Assembly: GCF_001922985.1 (NCBI RefSeq) | Contig: NZ_MRUH01000008.1 | Coordinates: 1 to 64,000 of the forward strand | Source of the DNA: Teredinibacter waterburyi | GTDB taxonomy: Bacteria; Pseudomonadota; Gammaproteobacteria; Pseudomonadales; Cellvibrionaceae | Direction: 5' to 3' | DNA length: 64,000 nt | Shown: positions 27,740-36,995 of the stretch, one piece after another | Numbering within the stretch: the first letter of the stretch is position 1 | How the letters are laid out: every line of letters begins with the position of its first letter | Notes under the pieces: model-generated | Databases searched by the model: none | The model's input: only the letters and a program-made list of their open reading frames with translations | What the model was told of the DNA's origin: nothing | Position numbers and translations under genes: made by a program

Positions 27740-28525
27740 ATGAAGAAGCAGCGAATCACAGCTGTGGCATTGTCCACAGTTCTTTCTGCAGGAGCGCTTT
27801 TTGCTGGCGCAGCCCATGCAGATAAAACTTTGGATGCCATTATGCAAGTCAGCCAGGCAAAGACATCTGCTGGCCAACAATCGCAAAAACGCATAGATAA
27901 AATGCAAGCAGACACGCAAAGTCTGTTGCAGAAATTCAAAATCGTTAACAAGGAAATTGAAGGCTTGCGTGTTTATAACGCTCAGCTCGAAAAGCAACTT
28001 GCTAACCAGCGTAAGGTTATCGGTGAACTGAACGAGTCAATCGATCAGGTTACTGTAATCGAGCGTCAGATCCAGCCTTTGATTCTTCGTATGTTGGAAG
28101 GTCTAGAGCAGTTCGTTTCTCTGGATTTACCTTTCCACACTGAAGAACGCCAAAAGCGTGTTGACACACTCCGCAGCAACCAAGATCGCGCCGATATTTC
28201 GGTAGCTGAAAAGTTCCGTCAGGTGCTTGAAGCCTACAATATTGAAGCGGAATACGGTCGTAAACTCGACACCTACGTAGATACTCTTAATGTGGGTGGC
28301 CAAGAGCGCCAAGTGAACATTCTGTTGGTGGGCCGTATAGCCCTCATGTATCAAACTATCGATACCAAACTTTCAGGTGCCTGGGATCAATCGCAGCGTG
28401 CTTGGGTTGAACTCGATGCTGGCGAATATCGTGCTGCCATCTTGAAAGGTATCCGTATTGCTAAGAAACAAGCGTCGATCGATGTTATGGAATTGCCGAT
28501 TCTTGCTCCGGAGGCCGCACAATGA
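27740..28525 (+). CDS. DUF3450 family periplasmic coiled-coil protein of the TonB module
   Basis: 261-residue exported protein with a signal peptide ending near residue 29 (AAHA-DK). Residues ~35-110 form a coiled coil (heptads around QKRIDKMQADTQSLLQKF). The rest matches the DUF3450 family, found as the first gene of TtpC-type TonB clusters in marine gammaproteobacteria. Its biochemical role is unknown; it presumably links the motor to the periplasm. It overlaps the next gene by four bases. Confidence 0.9.
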   Translation: MKKQRITAVALSTVLSAGALFAGAAHADKTLDAIMQVSQAKTSAGQQSQKRIDKMQADTQSLLQKFKIVNKEIEGLRVYNAQLEKQLANQRKVIGELNESIDQVTVIERQIQPLILRMLEGLEQFVSLDLPFHTEERQKRVDTLRSNQDRADISVAEKFRQVLEAYNIEAEYGRKLDTYVDTLNVGGQERQVNILLVGRIALMYQTIDTKLSGAWDQSQRAWVELDAGEYRAAILKGIRIAKKQASIDVMELPILAPEAAQ

Positions 28526-29904
28526 AACTGACATTCAAGCAAAATCTGATTGCACTTTTTGCAGCCGGTGCTCTTGCCCTGTCGGGTAGTGTATCCGCCG
28601 CAGACGACAAAGCAGCGTCTTTAGACGAACTGCTGAAAATGGTTAAGAACAGCCAGATTTCTGAGTCGTCTGACCACAAGAAACGCGAAGCGGAATTCCG
28701 TACGCAAAAGGCCAACCAAGCAAAGTTGCTGGCCAATGCTGAAGCCACTAAAAAGGCTGAAGAAGTACGCTCTGTTGAACTTGAAAAAACCTATAAAGAG
28801 CAGGAGATTCAGGTTCAAGCTAAACGCGCGCAGCTAGATGAGCGTTTAGGTTCTTTGAAAGAGCTGTTCGGTCACTTGACGTCGACTTCCGGCGACTTGC
28901 GTTCTAACCTTGAAACGTCGATGGTTAGCGCTCAGATCGCTGGTCGTACCGAGTTTATTACCAATTTGATCGAAAAGATGAACAGTGAAACCAAGCTGCC
29001 TTCTATCGACGAGATTGAGCGTCTTTGGTACGAACTACAGCGTGAAACTGTTGAAGGCGGAAAAGTTGTTAAATTTACCGCTGAAGTTGCCGATCCATCG
29101 GGTAACAAAGCACAGCGTGAAGTTATACGTATTGGCAACTACAACTTAGTATCTGACGGTAAGTACCTTCGTTACGACGTGAAGAGCGGTAGTTTGAATG
29201 AATTGCCTCGCCAGCCTAGCTCTAGCTTCCTTAAAGGTGCTTCAGCTCTGGAAAGCGCAAGTTCCGGCTTTACTAAGGTTGGTATTGACCCGACTGGTCC
29301 TTCCGGTGGTTCTATGATGGCTGCACTTATCAACAGCCCATCTCTAGTTGAACGCTGGCATCAAGGTAACGAAGTTGGCTACATCATTACTGGTGTAGGT
29401 GCATTTGCTTTGATTATCGCGCTGATTAAGTTCTTGTCGTTAATAACTATTGGCAGCAAAGTTAAAGCTCAGTTGCGCAATACCTCAGCTAACACCAACA
29501 ACCCACTGGGTCGTGTGATGAAAGCTGGCGAAGATGCTGCAAACGCCGATACAGAAACTATGGAGTTGAAGCTAGAAGAAGCAATCTTGAAAGAGGTTCC
29601 ACCAATCGAAAGTTGGTTGAACTTGCTGAAGATCATCTCGATGGTTGCTCCGTTGTTGGGTCTATTGGGTACAGTGACCGGTATGATCGTTACCTTCCAG
29701 GCTATTACCGTATACGGTGCCGGTGACCCGAAAGCAATGGCTAGCGGTATCTCTGGAGCCTTGGTGACAACCGTATTGGGTCTTATTGTTGCTATCCCAA
29801 CGGTATTGCTACATACCTTCCTGAATGGCAAGGCGAAAGGCATTGTGCACCTTCTTGAAGAAGAGAGCGCTGGCCTTATCGCAGAAAAATCAGAACGTAA
29901 GTAA
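28522..29904 (+). CDS. TtpC-like MotA/TolQ/ExbB family protein with long periplasmic domain
   Basis: 460-residue inner-membrane protein. A cleavable signal (SVSA-AD), a coiled coil (~30-130) and a periplasmic domain precede a C-terminal proton-channel domain. That domain has the membrane segments VGYIITGVGAFALIIALI, PLLGLLGTVTGMIVTFQAI and ISGALVTTVLGLIVAIPTVLL. It is much larger than ordinary ExbB and matches TtpC, the additional component required by the Vibrio TonB2 system. ExbB, ExbD and TonB follow directly. Confidence 0.92.
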   Translation: MKLTFKQNLIALFAAGALALSGSVSAADDKAASLDELLKMVKNSQISESSDHKKREAEFRTQKANQAKLLANAEATKKAEEVRSVELEKTYKEQEIQVQAKRAQLDERLGSLKELFGHLTSTSGDLRSNLETSMVSAQIAGRTEFITNLIEKMNSETKLPSIDEIERLWYELQRETVEGGKVVKFTAEVADPSGNKAQREVIRIGNYNLVSDGKYLRYDVKSGSLNELPRQPSSSFLKGASALESASSGFTKVGIDPTGPSGGSMMAALINSPSLVERWHQGNEVGYIITGVGAFALIIALIKFLSLITIGSKVKAQLRNTSANTNNPLGRVMKAGEDAANADTETMELKLEEAILKEVPPIESWLNLLKIISMVAPLLGLLGTVTGMIVTFQAITVYGAGDPKAMASGISGALVTTVLGLIVAIPTVLLHTFLNGKAKGIVHLLEEESAGLIAEKSERK

Positions 29905-29967
29905 ACCTTCATTCTCTGGCGGAGTTCTTATTAGCTCCGTCAGAGTGATTTACTAGAGGAATTCAAC

Positions 29968-30495
29968 ATGCTGGCATTGATGGAAGCATTAGCAGCCATT
30001 CAATCCTTTGTAGCGTCGGGCGGACCGATACTCTATTGGATCGCAGCACTGACGTTTTTCATGTGGACACTAATCTTCGAGCGCGTCTGGTTTTACAAGG
30101 GTTCTCTTTCAAAGGTTAAAAAAGCGACCTTAGATATTTGGGAAGACCGTGCCGAACGCAATTCGTGGAATTCACGTCAAATTCGTTATGCACTTATTAA
30201 TCGAGCTACACAGAAAATTAACCAAAATCGTGACCTTATCGGTGTAATGGTGACCTTGTGTCCGCTGTTGGGCTTGTTGGGAACGGTTACGGGGATGATC
30301 GAAGTGTTTAACATTCTTGCGGTTACCGGCGGTGGCGATGCCAAGTCGATGGCGGCGGGTGTATCTCGCGCTACTATCCCTACAATGGCTGGAATGGTTG
30401 CAGCAATTTCCGGTGTATTCGGTACTACCTTAGTCACCCGAATTGCAGAGCGTGAAAACCATTTGGTCGAAGACCAGCTGACGATGGACCACTAG
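29968..30495 (+). CDS. exbB: ExbB proton-channel protein
   Basis: 175-residue inner-membrane protein with three membrane segments: ~16-36, CPLLGLLGTVTGMIEVFNI, and ATIPTMAGMVAAISGVFGTT. It lies between the TtpC-like protein and ExbD. It forms the pentameric channel that converts proton flow into TonB motion. AGAGGAATT precedes the ATG. Confidence 0.94.
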   Translation: MLALMEALAAIQSFVASGGPILYWIAALTFFMWTLIFERVWFYKGSLSKVKKATLDIWEDRAERNSWNSRQIRYALINRATQKINQNRDLIGVMVTLCPLLGLLGTVTGMIEVFNILAVTGGGDAKSMAAGVSRATIPTMAGMVAAISGVFGTTLVTRIAERENHLVEDQLTMDH

Positions 30496-30546
30496 GTCAC
30501 ATCTAGATTGCAGGCTGAAACAGCAGGCTGAATTAAGAGAGAAGCC

Positions 30547-30948
30547 ATGAGCAGAAAAGCGAACGCAGAAGAAGAAACAGGTGCTATCGACCTGACACCT
30601 ATGCTTGATGTGGTGTTCATTATGTTGATCTTCTTCATTGTGACTGCATCTTTCATCAAAGAGCCGGGTATTCAGGTAAATCGTCCTGACGCCACAACGG
30701 CGGCGTTGAAGAAAAACGCCAATATTCTGGTAGCAGTCAATGCAGATAATAAAGTCTGGATTAACAAGAATGAAATCGACCCCCGTCAGATTAAAAATCA
30801 GATCCAACTTTTGTTGGCTGAAAATCCTAAGGGTGCGGTAGTTATTCAAGCTGATAACAAATCCAATATCAAAACGCTGACAGAAGTTGCCCAAGCCGCC
30901 CGAGAGGCCGGTGTTGCCGATGTATCTGTCTCCGCTGAGAAAAAATAG
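30547..30948 (+). CDS. exbD: ExbD biopolymer transport protein
   Basis: 133-residue protein with one N-terminal membrane segment and the essential acidic residue in the motif DLTPMLDVVFIMLIFFIVTA (the Asp of LDVVF). A periplasmic domain follows. It partners ExbB. Length is normal, and AGAGAGAAGCC lies just before the ATG. Confidence 0.95.
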   Translation: MSRKANAEEETGAIDLTPMLDVVFIMLIFFIVTASFIKEPGIQVNRPDATTAALKKNANILVAVNADNKVWINKNEIDPRQIKNQIQLLLAENPKGAVVIQADNKSNIKTLTEVAQAAREAGVADVSVSAEKK

Positions 30949-30955
30949 GTTACTT

Positions 30956-31561
30956 ATGAGCATAGCGAGATTTGTAACATCACTGGCTCCTGCGGCAGTT
31001 GTAACCCTTGGATTACTACTGTTGATGCACTTTTTGATTTTGCGCAACATGACCGAGCCTCAAGAAGCCGAGGAATTTAAGATTCCCGACATTACAATGC
31101 CCGAGCGTGAAATCACCACAGAGTACGACACGCGCAAGCCAGATAAACCCGACGAGCCGGAAGAGCCACCACCCGATTTACCTGAGCCAGAGTTCGACAA
31201 TCCCGATGTGAATACCGAAATATCGTTTGCGCCGCAAATTGATACAGGGGTTCAGATTGCAGGTATTGGCGGCTTTAATTCAGATGGTGATTACCTCCCA
31301 ATCGTGAAAGTTTCACCAAAGTATCCATCTCGTGCCCTAAACCGTGGTTTAGAAGGTTACTGTACGGTTGAATACACTGTGACTAGCTCCGGTGAAACCC
31401 GCGATATAACTGTTGTAGATTGCCCTGATACCGTGTTCGCAAGTGCGTCGGTTAAGGCTGCACAGAAATTTAAATATAAGCCCAAAGTTGTAGACGGTGA
31501 GCCAATTGAAGTTCCTGGCGTTCGCAACCGCTTCACTTTCCAAATGGGCGAGAACGACTAA
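30956..31561 (+). CDS. tonB: TonB family energy transducer
   Basis: 201-residue protein from the ATG at 30956, eight bases after exbD. The frame is open 23 codons further up, inside exbD, but that segment is not TonB-like. It has a membrane anchor (~9-29), a Pro/Glu/Asp-rich spacer (KPDKPDEPEEPPPDLPEPEF), and a C-terminal TonB domain with SPKYPSRALNRGLEGYCTVE. It transmits energy to outer-membrane TonB-dependent receptors, none of which is encoded in the window. The spacer is short, as in other TonB2-type proteins. Confidence 0.93.
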   Translation: MSIARFVTSLAPAAVVTLGLLLLMHFLILRNMTEPQEAEEFKIPDITMPEREITTEYDTRKPDKPDEPEEPPPDLPEPEFDNPDVNTEISFAPQIDTGVQIAGIGGFNSDGDYLPIVKVSPKYPSRALNRGLEGYCTVEYTVTSSGETRDITVVDCPDTVFASASVKAAQKFKYKPKVVDGEPIEVPGVRNRFTFQMGEND

Positions 31562-31576
31562 TCGGCGGTGACTCCT

Positions 31577-32947
31577 ATGAAATTGAATTTAGTGACATCA
31601 TTCTGCCGCTTTAGCAGAAGCAGCGTTATAGCAGTTGCCGCTTGCTTTGTTTTGGCTCCAGTAGCCGACAAAGCAAGTACTGAACTGGGTTTATCGTCTT
31701 CTTTTGTATCTGTTGCGGCAGCAGCGAAAGTCAAAGACAAGCGCCCTCTGCCAGGTATTAGCGAAAGCTTTTTCAAAAAATTGGGTAGGGTGGCGGATTT
31801 AGTGTCGCCGGCGCCGAACAAAGACGGTTCGGAAGTGCCGCCAAATTATCCGGCTGGCTTAGAAGAGCTTCGCAAAATTGAAAAAGGCTGCGAGAAGTGT
31901 AACGGCTACGAGTTGGCGCAAATCTATAACTATTTTGGATTTGTGTACTACTCCATGGACGATATGAAGAATGCCGTTAAGTATTACGATTTAGTTGTTC
32001 AGCAGGCGCCCTTAATTCCTTGGGGCTTGGAATTACAGACCGTGTATACGCTGTCTCAATTGGCTTTCTCAAACGAAGATTATAGTGCTGCTGTTAAGTA
32101 TTTAAATCGTTGGATGGAATACGCCGATCCGCCCTCTGCCGATGCTTTTTACTTGCGTGCGCAAATTTGTTATCAAATGGATGATAAAAAGTGCGCTTCT
32201 GGCAGTATTAACACTGCAGTAAAAATGGTTGAAGATTCGGGTAAAATCGCCAAAGAAAGCTGGTATAGCATTCAGAAGGCTTTGATGCTGGAAAAAGAAG
32301 ACTATAAGAGCTCGTTGGTAGTGTTGCACAAACTTGTTCGTCATTATCCGAAGAAGTCCTACTGGCAGCAGCTACCAAGTGTCTACGGTGTGCTTGAGCG
32401 TGATAAAGAGCAGTATTACTTTTTGGATGCGAGCTATGTCGCTGGTGCTTTCGAAAAAGATTCACACTATTTGAACTTGGCTTATCTTTCGATGGCAAAT
32501 GACTACCCTTACAAGGCTGCAAAAGTTCTTGAAGAGGGTATGAAGGCTAAGATAGTGCCTCGCTCAGAAAAGAACTTGGAAACCTTGTCCGCAGCTTGGC
32601 GTTTATCTCAGGAATATAAGAAAGCAATTGTTGCGATGAAAGAAGCCGCCGATAAGGCGAAAGATGATGGCAATCTTTATGCTCAGTTGATGGATCTATA
32701 CCTAACGGTCGACGATAACAAATCAGCTGTTGCCGCAGGTAATAAAGCCTTAAAGCTCGGTGATTTAAAGCAGGAAGGTAGCGTTAATCTTAATGTTGGT
32801 ATCGCCTATTTGAATATGGAAGAGTATGAGGATGCGATTAAATCTTTTGATAAGGCTATGAAAGATAAGGCTACCAAGAAGTTTGCTGAGAGCTGGTTGA
32901 AATATGCGAAGAATGAGCTTTTTCGGCAGCAGCAGTTAGCCAAATAA
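31577..32947 (+). CDS. TPR protein of the TonB module
   Basis: About 456 residues from the ATG at 31577, which is preceded by GGCGGTG; a GTG nine bases upstream is less likely. An N-terminal hydrophobic export signal is followed by tetratricopeptide-like repeats, for example AGLEELRKIE...YELAQIYNYFG, NVGIAYLNMEEYEDAIKSFD and AADKAKDDGNLYAQLMDLYL. It is the usual last gene of DUF3450-TtpC-ExbBD-TonB clusters and is probably periplasmic. Its molecular role is not established. A terminator follows. Confidence 0.88.
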   Translation: MKLNLVTSFCRFSRSSVIAVAACFVLAPVADKASTELGLSSSFVSVAAAAKVKDKRPLPGISESFFKKLGRVADLVSPAPNKDGSEVPPNYPAGLEELRKIEKGCEKCNGYELAQIYNYFGFVYYSMDDMKNAVKYYDLVVQQAPLIPWGLELQTVYTLSQLAFSNEDYSAAVKYLNRWMEYADPPSADAFYLRAQICYQMDDKKCASGSINTAVKMVEDSGKIAKESWYSIQKALMLEKEDYKSSLVVLHKLVRHYPKKSYWQQLPSVYGVLERDKEQYYFLDASYVAGAFEKDSHYLNLAYLSMANDYPYKAAKVLEEGMKAKIVPRSEKNLETLSAAWRLSQEYKKAIVAMKEAADKAKDDGNLYAQLMDLYLTVDDNKSAVAAGNKALKLGDLKQEGSVNLNVGIAYLNMEEYEDAIKSFDKAMKDKATKKFAESWLKYAKNELFRQQQLAK

Positions 32948-32976
32948 GCATCATAGAATTCCGTTTAGTTGAAAGT

Positions 32977-33005
32977 GAAAAGCCCCTAATAAGGGGCTTT
33001 TTTTA
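32977..33005 (+). terminator. Terminator of the TonB module
   Basis: AAAAGCCCCT / AGGGGCTTTT hairpin with a TAAT loop and a following T-run, about 30 bp after the TPR gene. Confidence 0.88.
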
Positions 33006-33078
33006 TGCGTGTAGTTTTTAAATACGTGATGGCTATACAAAGAGGGCGATTAGTGCGGATGACGTGCTGCGGGGGCGT

Positions 33079-33114
33079 AAAAAAGGCCTTAGGTTACTGA
33101 ATAACTAAGGCCTT
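33079..33114 (-). terminator. Terminator of ilvD
   Basis: On the minus strand, the arms AAGGCCTTAG and CTAAGGCCTT (with a short loop containing ATTCAGTA) are followed by a T-run. It lies 65 bp after the ilvD stop. Confidence 0.85.
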
Positions 33115-33178
33115 AGCAGATTGGTTGAGGTGGTCTTGCTACCAAGCCCCGTCGCTTTAATAAGCGGATCGGAGGCTA

Positions 33179-35017
33179 TTAATCCTCGAGCTTACTTAGG
33201 TCACGTACGGCGCCTTTATCGGCACTTGTGGCAAGCATCGCGTAGGCCTTAAGCGCTGCAGATACACGTCGAGGACGCGCTTCAACGGGTTTCCAACCTT
33301 TAATATCCTGCTCTTTACGGCGTGTGTTTAACTCTACGTCGCTAAGCAATACGTTGATGGTGCGGTTGGGGATATCGATACGGATAGTATCACCGTTACG
33401 TACCAAGCCAATTGCACCACCAGCCGCAGCTTCGGGTGACGCGTGGCCAATCGAAAGTCCTGATGTACCACCGGAGAAACGACCGTCGGTCAGCAGTGCA
33501 CAGGATTTGCCTAGGCCTTTCGATTTGAGGTAAGAGGTTGGGTAAAGCATTTCCTGCATTCCAGGTCCGCCTTTGGGGCCTTCGTATCGAACAATTACCA
33601 CAGACCCCTCTTTTACCTTGCCATCTAATACGTCCGCGACGGCTTGGTCTTGGCTTTCTGTGACATGAGCAATACCCTCGAATACTAATATTGATTCATC
33701 TACACCGGCGGTTTTAACGACACAGCCATCGAGCGCTATATTGCCTCTAAGAACGGCGAGGCCGCCCTCTTTGCTATAGGCGTGTTCGAGATTGCGAATG
33801 CAGCCAGTCGCACGGTCGCCGTCGAGCGTGTTCCAGCGAGTATCTTGACTGAAGGCTACTTGAGTCGGAATACCAGCAGGGCCGGCGCGGTAAAAGTGCG
33901 CTACATCGGGATCGCTAGTAAGTGTGATATCCCACTTATTAATGGCTTCTGACAAGGTTTTGCTGTGTACCGTGGGGCACTCTGAATTAAGCAAACCTGC
34001 ACGATCTAGTTCGCCAAGAATGGCCATGATTCCGCCAGCGCGGTGAACATCTTCAATGTGATATTTCTGTGTATTCGGAGCAACCTTACACAATTGCGGC
34101 ACGATCTTACTCATGCGGTCGATATCGTCTAAGTCGAAGTCGATCTCGCCTTCCTGAGCGATGGCGAGTAGGTGCAAAATTGTATTGGTAGAGCCACCCA
34201 TCGCAATATCGAGCGAAATGGCGTTCTCGAAAGCCGCTTTGTTGGCGATACTTCGCGGTAAAAGGTTGTAGTTGTCCTGCTCATAGAATTCACGAGTAAT
34301 GCCTACAATCAATTCTCCGGCACGTTCGAACAGCCGCTTACGGTCGGCGTGTGTGGCCAGCGTTGTACCATTGCCTGGCAAGCTTAAGCCGAGTGCCTCG
34401 GTAAGGCAGTTCATTGAGTTGGCCGTAAACATGCCGGAGCACGAACCGCAGGTAGGACAAGCGCTGCGCTCGTATTCCGCAACGGTCTCATCTGAAGCGG
34501 AGTCATCGGCGGCTATCACCATGGCGTCGACGAGGTCTAAGCCGTGGTCAGCAAGCTTAGTCTTGCCAGCCTCCATAGGGCCGCCGGAGACGAATACTAC
34601 GGGAATGTTGACGCGCATAGCGGCCATGAGCATTCCGGGGGTGATCTTGTCGCAATTGGAAATACAGACCATCGCGTCAGCACAGTGGGCGTTAACCATG
34701 TACTCGACCGAATCGGCGATAATATCGCGGCTTGGCAGGCTGTAAAGCATGCCGTCGTGCCCCATAGCAATACCGTCGTCGACGGCGATGGTGTTAAATT
34801 CTTTTGCCACGCCACCAGCTTTTTCGATTTCTCGGGCGACTAATTGCCCGAGATCTTTTAAGTGCACGTGGCCGGGAACAAATTGTGTGAAGGAGTTTAC
34901 GACGGCGATAATCGGCTTCTGAAAATCGTCGTCTTTCATGCCAGTGGCGCGCCATAAGGCACGGGCACCGGCCATGTTACGACCGGCGGTGGTGGTGCGA
35001 GAACGGTATACGGGCAT
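33179..35017 (-). CDS. ilvD: Dihydroxy-acid dehydratase
   Basis: 612-residue iron-sulfur dehydratase of valine, isoleucine and leucine synthesis. Cluster ligands lie in [12 protein letters not shown] (Cys122) and the [11 protein letters not shown] segment (Cys187-193); Lys124 is the carbamylated lysine position. The C-terminus shows [27 protein letters not shown] lies before the ATG. It is a monocistronic gene by context, since other ilv genes are absent. Confidence 0.97.
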   Translation of the reverse strand: MPVYRSRTTTAGRNMAGARALWRATGMKDDDFQKPIIAVVNSFTQFVPGHVHLKDLGQLVAREIEKAGGVAKEFNTIAVDDGIAMGHDGMLYSLPSRDIIADSVEYMVNAHCADAMVCISNCDKITPGMLMAAMRVNIPVVFVSGGPMEAGKTKLADHGLDLVDAMVIAADDSASDETVAEYERSACPTCGSCSGMFTANSMNCLTEALGLSLPGNGTTLATHADRKRLFERAGELIVGITREFYEQDNYNLLPRSIANKAAFENAISLDIAMGGSTNTILHLLAIAQEGEIDFDLDDIDRMSKIVPQLCKVAPNTQKYHIEDVHRAGGIMAILGELDRAGLLNSECPTVHSKTLSEAINKWDITLTSDPDVAHFYRAGPAGIPTQVAFSQDTRWNTLDGDRATGCIRNLEHAYSKEGGLAVLRGNIALDGCVVKTAGVDESILVFEGIAHVTESQDQAVADVLDGKVKEGSVVIVRYEGPKGGPGMQEMLYPTSYLKSKGLGKSCALLTDGRFSGGTSGLSIGHASPEAAAGGAIGLVRNGDTIRIDIPNRTINVLLSDVELNTRRKEQDIKGWKPVEARPRRVSAALKAYAMLATSADKGAVRDLSKLED

Positions 35018-35170
35018 TAGAAACTCCTGCGGCCTATGCTTTTCGTTACGACAAGGCTAAAAAATTAGCCAGTCGGATTAAAAATCTTGGGCAGCAAGGA
35101 TAGCAGATTGCCAATATTTTTTCGTCCGTTACAGCCGCGAGAGGCAATAAGAGCGGTTAATCAGGTGAAC

Positions 35171-36853
35171 TTAACTAAGTGCGTTTGGATAGTGGGTTTT
35201 AAGCTGCTTTAACAGAAAGTCATAACGCTTAAATTGCTTATGATTGGGCGGGATCGAACCTATTGAACGGAGGCAGCGGCGACAGAGCTTCTCAAACTGT
35301 GGCTCGTACCCGTTCGCTTCTGATTGTGCGATGAGCGCTTGTACTAAGTTGAGGTTTAGTCCGATATGTTTCGGGTAGGTAACCAAGGCCTCGATAAACA
35401 CTTGGATAGCGGTATCAAAGGATTTCTCTTCATAAGAGTTGATACCTTCGCGGGTTAGCTTGGCGGCCACCTTCTTGCCAGCCTCGCTTATGGGCTCGCC
35501 GGTAATACCATCAATTACCGACATGACCTCGGTATCATTTTCGTAACGGGCGGCGAGTTGAGTTAACAGCTCGCGCGCGTCGTCTTCGTCGTTAAGTGCG
35601 TGTAAGGTGCGAGCGTACTCTAAGCTCGACTCAAGCGGTGGCGTCGCTAGGTTGTTGTACATTGCGCGCGCCTTATCGATCGATTCGCGGGCCTTATTCT
35701 CTTCGCCGCGACTTTGTAAAAGTTGCGCGTCAACAAACTGCGCTTGCACCGCAACCTCGGGGCGATCGGTATACCGTTTACGTGCCCTATCGAGCACTTT
35801 TGTGGCGTTGGCTGCGAGTGCTTTGGCTTCCGAGGTATCACTACCCTTAACGATGTCACTGACTTTTCGCGAGTAATTAAAGTAATCCTGTTCAGACTCA
35901 TGGCAGGAGTTTAGCCCCCACTTGATTGCCTGCTGATGGGAGCGAAGAGTTACCTCGTCGTCGTTGTTCCTGTCGGCTAAGGCCGCGAGACGGCGATGTC
36001 GCAATACGGCTTTTGGAGATATGCGTGTAGCGTTTTCTGTAGAGTGTTGGGAGCCCATAAAATCGTTACGTTTTTCGTAGATGTCGGCGAGTAGGTCGTG
36101 CGCTTCGATATAACGAGAGTCTTCGGCTAGGACAGATTCCAAAACTTCTTCAGCGGCGTCGAGATTGTTTAACGAAATTTGAGTTTTAGCCATACCAAGC
36201 TTCGCCCATATGAGCGGCTTTTTACCTAAAACACTTTCGTATACGTGGGTGGCTTCGATCAATTGCTTCAATAAAAAATGTAAGTGGCCTTTCATTTTTA
36301 GGCAGTCGGACGCGAATCGAGAGCCTTCAGTAATCATCTTGTTGCAGTAGTCGAGCGCTGTTTGGTAGTCGCCCGCCGAGATTGCTTTCTTGATATGAAG
36401 CAGCGCTTCGTGGCGGATAATGGCGCGATTAAGCCGCATCTGTAATGACTGCTGGGTATAGGGTTTGGTGATGTAGTCGTCGGGTTGACATTCGAGCGCG
36501 CCGAGCACCATTTCTCTTGAGGATTCACCGGTAATCATCACGAACAGGCTGGTCATTAGGAGGACGCGTAAAAAGCGCACTTCCTCAAGAATCTGTTGAC
36601 CGTCTTTTCCTGCGCCGAGGTTGTAATCGCAAAGCACGATGTCGTAGCGCTTCTTCGAGCACAGCTTAATGGCTTCTTCACCATTGGCTGCCGTATCGAC
36701 AGTACTGGCGCCGAAGGTTTTCAGCATGCGCGTTAACGAGCCGCGAATCTCAGGGAAGTCGTCAATCACTAAGCAGCGTTTATTGCTGTAGATCTTAATG
36801 ATATCAATCTGTTTGAGATCGCCTTCGCCGCTGGTTTGAAGGGGGTGATTCAT
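35171..36853 (-). CDS. Response regulator: receiver domain fused to TPR repeats
   Basis: 560-residue cytoplasmic protein. A CheY-like receiver occupies ~24-145: acidic pair at Asp31/Asp32, phosphoacceptor Asp76 in LCDYNLG, MITGES, and the DYITKPY lysine. The rest is TPR-like repeats (~150-555), e.g. ALDYCNKMITEG, LAEDSRYIEAHDLLADIYEK and AIQVFIEALVTYPKHIGLNL. There is no DNA-binding, enzymatic or HPt domain, so output is probably by protein contact. No histidine kinase is encoded alongside. Confidence 0.92.
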   Translation of the reverse strand: MNHPLQTSGEGDLKQIDIIKIYSNKRCLVIDDFPEIRGSLTRMLKTFGASTVDTAANGEEAIKLCSKKRYDIVLCDYNLGAGKDGQQILEEVRFLRVLLMTSLFVMITGESSREMVLGALECQPDDYITKPYTQQSLQMRLNRAIIRHEALLHIKKAISAGDYQTALDYCNKMITEGSRFASDCLKMKGHLHFLLKQLIEATHVYESVLGKKPLIWAKLGMAKTQISLNNLDAAEEVLESVLAEDSRYIEAHDLLADIYEKRNDFMGSQHSTENATRISPKAVLRHRRLAALADRNNDDEVTLRSHQQAIKWGLNSCHESEQDYFNYSRKVSDIVKGSDTSEAKALAANATKVLDRARKRYTDRPEVAVQAQFVDAQLLQSRGEENKARESIDKARAMYNNLATPPLESSLEYARTLHALNDEDDARELLTQLAARYENDTEVMSVIDGITGEPISEAGKKVAAKLTREGINSYEEKSFDTAIQVFIEALVTYPKHIGLNLNLVQALIAQSEANGYEPQFEKLCRRCLRSIGSIPPNHKQFKRYDFLLKQLKTHYPNALS

Positions 36854-36995
36854 AGCTTGTGCCTTTTGCGCCTGAACACTAAGTTTAGGCGCAAATCCAC
36901 AGTTTTGCTGCGAGATATATCGCGTGTGAACGTGGCTGATGATCGCTAGCGAAAGTGACTCGCCAAACGCATATATTTATAGACGCCGCTAAGGG

